From contig JBILMS010000111.1 of assembly GCA_044375415.1 (NCBI GenBank), positions 1-6,035 on the forward strand: DNA of 6,035 nt, written 5' to 3'. Within the stretch, counting starts at the first letter, position 1; each line of letters begins with the position of its first letter. The position numbers and the translations under genes are program-made. Below the pieces are notes generated by a model. That model saw nothing but the letters and a program-made list of their open reading frames with translations, was not told the DNA's origin and searched no databases. This DNA comes from JAWXBG01 sp044375415 (GTDB lineage Bacteria; Bacteroidota; Bacteroidia; Flavobacteriales_D; Sanyastnellaceae). Below are positions 1-4,706 of this stretch, piece after piece.

Positions 1-112
1 CAAGGGTCCCAATGTTATGCATAAAACTTTTTGTGAGGCTTTGGGAACTTAGGGAAAAGCGAAGCGCCTTTGGGGCTCATGCAATGAGCTTGGGTTCCAA
101 AGAAATCGTAGA
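1..112. other. Region downstream of the dihydroorotase homologue
   Basis: No gene is visible here. The stretch lies 3' of the minus-strand gene that ends at 113 and is mostly filled by the 63-bp repeat at 39-101. The first bases, CAAGGGTCCCAAT, resemble the reverse complement of the GGG-rich core of the tandem repeats at 3584-3803 (compare ATTTGGGTCCCTTG at 3761-3774). A second repeat element may therefore continue past the left edge. No T-tract terminator was found for the minus-strand operon. Confidence 0.5.
39..101 (+). repeat. 63-bp dispersed repeat, copy A
   Basis: This 63-base element matches the reverse complement of 3483-3545 at 60 positions; the three mismatches all fall between 77 and 82. 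Its ends are complementary: TTTGGGAAC at 40-48 pairs with GTTCCAAA at 94-101 with one bulged G, an 8-bp terminal stem. In this copy only, GCTCAT (75-80) and ATGAGC (84-89) form a perfect inner 6-bp stem with a three-base loop. Four G-runs (43-45, 52-54, 72-75, 92-94) lie on the plus strand. It starts about a dozen bases beyond the stop of the minus-strand operon, so it may end up in the 3' tail of that mRNA. It resembles short palindromic intergenic repeats (REP- or MITE-like). The family is not named here, and no transposase is present. Confidence 0.85.
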
Positions 113-1348
113 CTACACCTCGAATATTCTCCCTCGAAGTTTTTTCCCATAAAACGGACTGTGCTTCGATTTACTCATCCAAGTTTTCTCATCAAAGACA
201 CTGTCTTCTCCGGTGCTGAAGACCGTTACTTCCGCTACACTACCCACTTCAATCACCGGTAAATCCTGTTTGAGAATCGTGGCCGGATTTACGGAAAGTG
301 CATTTGCAATCACCGCGAGGTCCAGATTTTTTTCGGTGGCTTGAAAGATGGAATTGAAGGCCGTTTGAATAGAACTAATTCCAAACTCAGCATCTTCGAA
401 CTCACGTTTTTTATGCTCGATATCTTCCGGAGAATGATCGCTGCAGATCACATCAATCGTTCCGTCTTTTAATCCATCTATCAACGCCTTATGATCCGCT
501 TTAGATCGGAAGGGAGGCATCACTTTCATATTGCTATCAAAGCCCAACATGTTCTCATCCGTAAAACTCAATTGATGAGCTGCAATGCCACAGGTCACTT
601 GTAATCCCTCCTTTTTGGCAAGTCGAATCATCTGCACTGAACGAGCTGTTGAGATCAATGATACGTGCATTTTTCCGCCGCTGTATCGAAGCAAGTCGAG
701 ATCTCTGCTCAGTTTTATTTCTTCCGACATGTGCGATAATCCTCGCAGACCCATCGAGACACTCGTAACACCTTCGTGCATGAGTCCATTCGGATTAACT
801 CCTCTATCTAAGGGAAAACTAATAACAAGTCCATTGAAATTTTTCGTGTATTCGAGAGCCCTTAACATCAACTCCGTTCCCACATTTTGTTTGTCGTCGG
901 TGAAAGCCACGGCTCCCGATTGCGACATATCAAACAACTCTGCCATCTGCTTTCCTTCCATGCCCGCAGAGAGACTTCCGGCAACAAGCAACTGAACACC
1001 ATTCACAGGATTCAATCGTTTTAAATATTCTACCGCTCCTTTATTATCGGTGACGGGTAGGAGAGAAGGCATTAACAAAACCCTTGTGAAACCTCCGGCT
1101 GCTGCGGCTTTGGTTCCGGAGTTAAGATCTTCTTTGAATTCAAATCCGGGATCTCTGAAGTTGGCTCGCATATCAATCCAACCCGGAGAAAGGCAGAGTC
1201 CTTTGCTTTTAATCGTCCTTCCTTTTATCTCGGGAAGGGATACTGCAATGGCCGAAATTTTTCCTTTATCAATGAGAACATCGCGAACTTTACCATTATG
1301 AGGCGAGCGCTTATCAAGGATGGTCGCCGATTTTAAAAGGGTCTTCAT
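113..1348 (-). CDS. pyrC: Dihydroorotase homologue (PyrC-like), metal ligands missing
   Basis: A 411-residue cyclic amidohydrolase of the class I dihydroorotase type. Active members close carbamoyl-aspartate to dihydroorotate in pyrimidine synthesis, in the cytoplasm. Family signatures seen: PGWIDMRANFRDPGFEFKED (55-74), the KAAAAGGFT segment (80-88), GAVAFTDD (145-152), MPPFRS (277-282), DGTIDVICSDHSPE (295-308), and SPFYGKKLRGRIFEV at the C-terminus. The length is about normal for class I. The metal site is eroded: the usual HxH reads R61-A-N63, and the usual histidine in VIAHCED is F178. H258 and D304 remain. I infer a non-catalytic PyrC-like subunit, comparable to the inactive PyrC' proteins known to associate with aspartate carbamoyltransferase, or a changed function. 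A separate active dihydroorotase would then be expected elsewhere in the genome. It is the second gene of a two-gene unit, one base after the BatA-like gene. The fold assignment is firm; the loss of activity is inferred. Confidence 0.92.
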   Translation of the reverse strand: MKTLLKSATILDKRSPHNGKVRDVLIDKGKISAIAVSLPEIKGRTIKSKGLCLSPGWIDMRANFRDPGFEFKEDLNSGTKAAAAGGFTRVLLMPSLLPVTDNKGAVEYLKRLNPVNGVQLLVAGSLSAGMEGKQMAELFDMSQSGAVAFTDDKQNVGTELMLRALEYTKNFNGLVISFPLDRGVNPNGLMHEGVTSVSMGLRGLSHMSEEIKLSRDLDLLRYSGGKMHVSLISTARSVQMIRLAKKEGLQVTCGIAAHQLSFTDENMLGFDSNMKVMPPFRSKADHKALIDGLKDGTIDVICSDHSPEDIEHKKREFEDAEFGISSIQTAFNSIFQATEKNLDLAVIANALSVNPATILKQDLPVIEVGSVAEVTVFSTGEDSVFDEKTWMSKSKHSPFYGKKLRGRIFEV

Positions 1349-1349
1349 C

Positions 1350-3395
1350 TTATCTCCAGAATTTGATCAACAGTACTTCGATGGCCAGAAAAATTAAAGC
1401 ACAAACAATTAATCCATACCAGTAGGTACTTTCTTCTGTTTTTTCTGTCGCCAATTTGCCAATACTTTCGGTGCTGCCTTCTACAATCGCAAAATTGTAC
1501 AAGCCCGCCGTTTGAAGTTCTTCGTTTAATTGATCAATACTAAACGTACGAGTATCTGATTCTAATCCCGAGTAATTAAGTCCAAGTCCGGATACAATTT
1601 CCGAACCTTTTAAGATGTCGTAATGCCCTGCCGACATGATGTTTTTAGGAACGTAGATGTATGATGTTCCTTCAATCGATCGATGTTCCGGAATCACTTC
1701 TTCACCCGAAGTAACACTGCGCATCTTAAACGTCTCTTCCGCACTCATCGCTACATTGCGAAGGGCTACCGGTTCATCCGTTCCTACTAAATACGATAAC
1801 TCTGTTACCGGCTGACTGTATTCCGAAACGCGTATGAGTAGAGTCGGGAAGAAGGAGTTGTTGGCAAAACTGCTTTCATCTGTATCCAATGAAACGGCGC
1901 TTAAATACACACGTCCTTTTCCAAAATTGTTCGACATAAAAAAGGGAGAACCGTCGAGTGTCGACATCACATTTTCGGTCATGCTCTGACTCGACTTTTC
2001 GATCTGCAGCATGTTTTTAATCGTGGGCAGATCTAAATTTCCATCTGTCTTTTTGAAAATATTTTTTAGCAAAAAGTGTTCGTCATTTACATAGTTCACT
2101 TTTGTGTCCACGGCCGATTTCGAACTGATGGCTCCAAATCCAAGGGACTGACTTAATTGATTGTAGGTAATTAAATCCGCATCGGCAGAAGGGAGTATTA
2201 AAACACTGCCACCGTTTTCAGCGAACTTTTTCAGTTCCGATTGAAGTCCTGAGCTTACTTCGTTTAATTGATTGAGGATGATCAAATGTTGAGTTCCGAA
2301 TTTCCCGAAATCAATGCTGCCCTCGTTGTTGGTTGAAAAAGTTACCGATGGATCCTCACCAAAAAGAGCTTGCACCGCATCGAAGTTTTCGAAGGAGCCT
2401 TTGATGGAAAGCACATTGATCTTGTCTAAAACACGGTAACTCAAGTAGTATTCGTTGTCGAAAGTGATCGGATAATCGTCGATTAAAACCGTAGCATTTT
2501 TTAGTCCCGGTTCTGTGTTGGTATAAGTCAAGATCACTTCGCTGCTCGCGCCCGCTGCGACATTGCTCGATGAAACGATTTTAACCTGACCATTTATTTT
2601 TAGAGAAACAGGTACATTCTGACGTTCGTTGTCACTGAGATTCATCAAGCGGACATGCAGATTTTCCGGTTGATTGAGCATACGTACCGGTGTCTCGAAC
2701 CACACCGAATCGATATAAAGATTTTCTGCTCCCGGAGCTGAAGAGGGGATGAGTCGTGCCGAGATGGAAGTATCGTTGGTGAGTGAAATCAAATCCGTAA
2801 CGGGGATCTGCAAATCGGAAAAGACATAAGCAGATTTGCTAGGGAGACCTGCATTATTCAAGAGGTCTTTTTGTTTTTCAAAGACCTCAGAAAGTTTACG
2901 ACTAACGGGTGAAAACTCTACTGCTTGGATAAGTTCTATCACTTCATCCCTACCGACAAAACGTTGGTGTCGTCCTTCAAAATCGTTGGTTAATACCTGA
3001 AAACGGTCGGTGGCACCATAGGCCGAAGCCACTTCGATGGCCTTGCTTTTAGCCAATTCCACTAGTGGACCTTGTTCACCTTGAGCTTCCATGCTAAAGG
3101 AATTGTCGATGTACAAAGACACCGCTTTATCGCCCGGAGCAACCGATGAAGTGCTCTTGGGCAGATATGGTTGTGCGAAAGCTAAAACGATGGCTGCAAC
3201 CGCTAATAGTCTGGAAAAGAGGATTAATAGATGCTTTAGTCGCGACTTACTCTTGGTTTCCTGACGAATTTCCTTCAAAAAGGCCACATTTGAGAACTGA
3301 ACCTTTCGGAACTTCCTGAAATTGAATAAGTGAACGATGATGGGTATCGAGAGGGCGGTAAGGGCCCAGAGTATTTCCGGATGAACAAATTTCAT
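1350..3395 (-). CDS. BatA-like membrane protein with von Willebrand A domain
   Basis: A 681-residue protein opening with the double membrane anchor typical of Bacteroidota BatA-type proteins. MKFVHPEILWALTALSIPII gives a first membrane segment at about 8-26, then a basic stretch with FRKFRKVQFSNVAFLKEI (27-44), then a second segment at about 55-75 ending in AFAQPYLP. A von Willebrand A-like domain starts near 91 and keeps the metal-ion-dependent adhesion motif DxSxS as D97-N-S-F-S101; FSDLQ at 192-196 lies late in it. The long middle part is probably extracytoplasmic, with beta-rich stretches and a segment around 325-410 resembling a glutamine-amidotransferase-like fold (LIILNQLNEV, GGSVLILPS). 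A third membrane helix lies at about 659-677, followed by a short tail. The molecular role is not established; Bat proteins were first linked to aerotolerance. The start is secure because family members begin with nearly this sequence. It leads the operon with the PyrC-like gene. I recall this pairing in other Bacteroidota but could not check it here. Confidence 0.88.
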   Translation of the reverse strand: MKFVHPEILWALTALSIPIIVHLFNFRKFRKVQFSNVAFLKEIRQETKSKSRLKHLLILFSRLLAVAAIVLAFAQPYLPKSTSSVAPGDKAVSLYIDNSFSMEAQGEQGPLVELAKSKAIEVASAYGATDRFQVLTNDFEGRHQRFVGRDEVIELIQAVEFSPVSRKLSEVFEKQKDLLNNAGLPSKSAYVFSDLQIPVTDLISLTNDTSISARLIPSSAPGAENLYIDSVWFETPVRMLNQPENLHVRLMNLSDNERQNVPVSLKINGQVKIVSSSNVAAGASSEVILTYTNTEPGLKNATVLIDDYPITFDNEYYLSYRVLDKINVLSIKGSFENFDAVQALFGEDPSVTFSTNNEGSIDFGKFGTQHLIILNQLNEVSSGLQSELKKFAENGGSVLILPSADADLITYNQLSQSLGFGAISSKSAVDTKVNYVNDEHFLLKNIFKKTDGNLDLPTIKNMLQIEKSSQSMTENVMSTLDGSPFFMSNNFGKGRVYLSAVSLDTDESSFANNSFFPTLLIRVSEYSQPVTELSYLVGTDEPVALRNVAMSAEETFKMRSVTSGEEVIPEHRSIEGTSYIYVPKNIMSAGHYDILKGSEIVSGLGLNYSGLESDTRTFSIDQLNEELQTAGLYNFAIVEGSTESIGKLATEKTEESTYWYGLIVCALIFLAIEVLLIKFWR
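1354..1357 (-). promoter_or_regulatory. Shine-Dalgarno GGAG overlapping the upstream gene's end
   Basis: On the minus strand the junction reads TGGAGATAAGATG. GGAG lies five bases before the ATG at 1348, inside the last two sense codons (TGG AGA) of the BatA-like gene, whose TAA (1352-1350) is one base from that ATG. This arrangement favours translational coupling. It stands out because the other starts in the window lack a clear Shine-Dalgarno, as is common in Bacteroidota. Confidence 0.7.
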
Positions 3396-3405
3396 ATTCG
3401 AAGGC

Positions 3406-3413
3406 CAAATTTA
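3406..3413 (-). promoter_or_regulatory. Possible Bacteroidota -7 box (TAAATTTG)
   Basis: The minus-strand sequence TAAATTTG matches the Bacteroidota sigma-factor -7 consensus TAnnTTTG and lies 10 bases upstream of the BatA-like start codon. Transcription from it would give a leader of only a few bases. No TTG appears at the usual ~19-20 bp upstream spacing, so the -33 element is not supported. It is a consensus match in the right place, no more. Confidence 0.35.
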
Positions 3414-3482
3414 GGACGCAACGAGGTGGATTGGTGAGATGTTGTGTTTTTTTAAATAGTTCTCCGATTTGCGTTCGGGATT

Positions 3483-3545
3483 TTTGGAACCCAAGCTCAT
3501 TTCATTCGCCCCAAAGGCGCTTCGCTTTTCCCTAAGTTCCCAAAG
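3483..3545 (-). repeat. 63-bp dispersed repeat, copy B (inverted relative to copy A)
   Basis: Read on the minus strand, this element equals copy A at 60 of 63 positions, beginning CTTTGGGAACTTAGGG and ending GAGCTTGGGTTCCAAA. The terminal stem (TTTGGGAAC with GTTCCAAA) is kept, but the inner GCTCAT/ATGAGC hairpin of copy A is lost through the three substitutions. It lies 88 bases upstream of the BatA-like start. Together the two copies bracket the two-gene operon as inverted repeats about 3.4 kb apart. Its last bases, CCCAAAGG at 3539-3546, are also complementary to CCTTTGGG at 3594-3601 in the neighbouring tandem array, so the two repeat types share a related core in opposite orientation. 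Confidence 0.85.
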
Positions 3546-3559
3546 GCTAACAATAAGAT

Positions 3560-3803
3560 TTGTACGATTTATTTTTATTAAAACTATTAGGGTCCTTTGG
3601 GTCTCCCTTGGGATCTTTGGGTTCCTAAAAAAAACGTCAGCTTTTTGTACACCCCAATCTTTAAATAAAACTATTTGGGTCCTTTGGGTCTCCCTTGGGA
3701 TCTTTGGGTTCCTAAAAAAAAACGTCAGCTTTTTGTACACCCCAATCTTTAAATAAAACTATTTGGGTCCCTTGGGCCTCCGTTGGGATCTTTGGGTTCC
3801 TCA
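3560..3803 (+). repeat. Tandem array of 87/88-bp GGG-rich units
   Basis: Two almost identical full units lie at 3584-3670 (87 bp) and 3671-3758 (88 bp; it has nine A's where the first has eight). A diverged partial third unit follows at 3759-3803. The stretch 3560-3583 (TTTGTAC, then TTATTAAAACTATT after 3583) looks like a degenerate tail of a preceding unit. Each unit has a core of four GGG runs, an A-tract, then CGTCAGCTTTTTGTAC and an AT-rich spacer. GGG starts are 3590, 3599, 3610, 3619; 3677, 3686, 3697, 3706; and 3765, 3774, 3785, 3794: always 9, 11 and 9 apart, even in the diverged third unit. The array lies between divergent genes and ends about 38 bases before the preferred start of the TIGR02757 fragment. 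Reading frames through it give repetitive peptides of the FLKK/WVSLGIFG kind that I regard as spurious. Confidence 0.9.
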
Positions 3804-3840
3804 AAAGACGATGGCTATTCGAAGTATATTCCCCGCTCTT

Positions 3841-4209
3841 ATGGACAAAAAAAACCTCTCAAAACTCCGCCTCTTCCTCGACGAGAAAGTCCTCCTTTTC
3901 AATCGCCCCGACTTCATCGCCCTCGACCCCATATCCATTCCCCATCGTTTCACTCGCAAGGAAGACATCGAAATATCCGGTCTCCTCACCGCCACCATCT
4001 CCTGGGGCAATCGGAAATCCATTATCACCAACGCCAACAAGATGATGGACCTCATGGACCACCGACCATTTGAATTCGTAAGCCACCACAAAACCGCAGA
4101 CCTCAAAAAACTCTCGAAGTTTGTCCACCGCACCTTTAACGGCGAAGATTTCATCGCCTACATCCAAGGCCTTCGTTCAATTGTGGCGAGTTTATTTCGG
4201 AGACCATGA
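3841..4209 (+). pseudogene. TIGR02757/DUF2400 family gene, N-terminal fragment
   Basis: The encoded 122 residues match the N-terminal part of the TIGR02757 (DUF2400) family of unknown function. Recognisable segments are LRLFLDEKV (9-17), DPISIPHRFTRKEDIEISGL (29-48), SWGNRKSI (54-61), FVHRTFNGEDF (94-104) and YIQGLRSI (107-114). Family proteins are roughly 250 residues long. Here the match ends at I114 (about 4182), followed by VASLFRRP and a stop. None of the three forward frames downstream continues the family, so this is loss or replacement of the 3' half, not a simple frameshift. ATG 3841 is preferred because family members start close to LxxFLDEKV; ATG 3811 would add ten residues, and earlier in-frame starts lie inside the tandem repeat. 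Codon use is unusual: 25 of the first 40 codons end in C, against 9 of 40 in the PyrC-like gene and 8 of 40 in the metalloprotease gene. Whether the fragment is expressed is unknown. Confidence 0.8.
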
Positions 4210-4440
4210 ATTTGAAAAGAAGTGCACTTTCAATGGATAATTTAAGAAGTTCAGGGTGCAGAATTCTGTGTTACGAGGACGAATTCGTACTAAAAGCGAT
4301 TTGATCCTTTTATTGCCAAGTCGATTTTAACGGGACATTGTACAGAGATAGAGATGATAGGTGTGATTCTCCTCGATTAGATCAATGAGCAACGAATCGT
4401 ATTCGGCTTTTTCGTCTGCTGACCTAATCCACTATCGCAT

Positions 4441-4539
4441 AAGGTTAATTTATTATTTTATTTATTAACAAGAGAATCTTTTTTAGAAATTCCCGCTATC
4501 CTCGTTTGACTAAAACGAATTATAATAATAAATAACCTT
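4441..4539. repeat. Imperfect AT-rich inverted repeat
   Basis: AAGGTTAATTTATTATT at 4441-4457 is the reverse complement of AATAATAAATAACCTT at 4524-4539 except for one extra A. The arms enclose 66 bases. Inside, TCGTTT (4502-4507) and AAACGA (4513-4518) form a second small stem with a five-base loop. The function is unknown: it could be a transcript structure, the ends of a short mobile element remnant, or chance in AT-rich DNA, although the shared AAGGTTA ends make pure chance less likely. Confidence 0.45.
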
Positions 4540-4596
4540 TAAAGTATTTATCTGTTAAACCGGACCGAAGTAATTCAAATCGGTATAAAGAAGATT

Positions 4597-4625
4597 GCGC
4601 AATAAACTGCGCGGGAGTGTTTTTT
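4597..4625 (+). terminator. Weak hairpin plus T-run, possible terminator
   Basis: GCGCA (4597-4601) pairs with TGCGC (4608-4612) around a six-base loop, and six T's follow at 4620-4625. Seven bases (GGGAGTG) separate stem and T-run and the stem is only 5 bp, so intrinsic termination would be inefficient. It lies about 80 bases before the metalloprotease start, where it could isolate that gene from upstream transcription. Confidence 0.22.
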
Positions 4626-4706
4626 AATGTAGTTCTATTTGCTGAGCGTATTCGAAGATCGTAAGTTGACTATTCATTTCTCTTATTTGTTCTTAATTCC
4701 TATTAA

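Larger units (their letters stand above)
4183..4706. other. About 520 bases without a recognisable gene
   Basis: This stretch runs from the point where the TIGR02757 match ends to the metalloprotease start. The only reading frames are short, such as a 32-codon frame at 4206-4304 whose ATG overlaps the stop of the fragment. Between 4178 and 4330 one forward frame is open apart from a single TAA, ending LRGRIRTKSDLILLLPSRF; this could be a decayed element, but I recognise no family. From about 4440 the sequence is strongly AT-rich and holds the inverted repeat at 4441-4539. It also holds small stems at 4564-4568/4580-4584 (ACCGA/TCGGT) and 4597-4601/4608-4612. No transposase, target duplication or RNA gene was identified, and no TAnnTTTG promoter box was found before the metalloprotease gene. 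Confidence 0.6.

Noticed and set aside
585..1301. Plus-strand frames of 136 and 83 codons inside the dihydroorotase homologue
   Set aside because: They are antisense to a clearly recognised full-length gene and show no domain of their own.
3411..3740. 109-codon minus-strand reading frame across the repeats
   Set aside because: Most of it repeats the translated 87/88-bp units and the 63-bp repeat (two copies of FFRNPKIPRETQRT). It has no independent protein features.
3469..3756. 95-codon plus-strand reading frame across the repeats
   Set aside because: It is the opposite-strand translation of the same repeats (VLWVSLGIFGFLKK twice), with no sign of a real protein.
3560..3803. CRISPR array
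   Set aside because: The units are 87/88 bp direct tandem copies without short repeats alternating with unique spacers, and no cas gene is present.
3763..3840. Upstream in-frame starts at 3763 and 3811 for the TIGR02757 fragment
   Set aside because: The start at 3763 lies inside the third repeat unit, and 3811 adds residues not typical of the family; ATG 3841 places the conserved LxxFLDEKV segment near the N-terminus as usual.
3783..4167. Alternative frames of 96-117 codons overlapping the TIGR02757 fragment on both strands
   Set aside because: The C-rich third positions of the real frame remove stops in other frames. Their translations are low-complexity and lack family motifs.
4206..4304. 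32-codon frame whose ATG overlaps the stop of the TIGR02757 fragment
   Set aside because: The ATGA overlap resembles coupling, but the peptide is short, has no recognised motif, and starts in sequence beyond the breakpoint.
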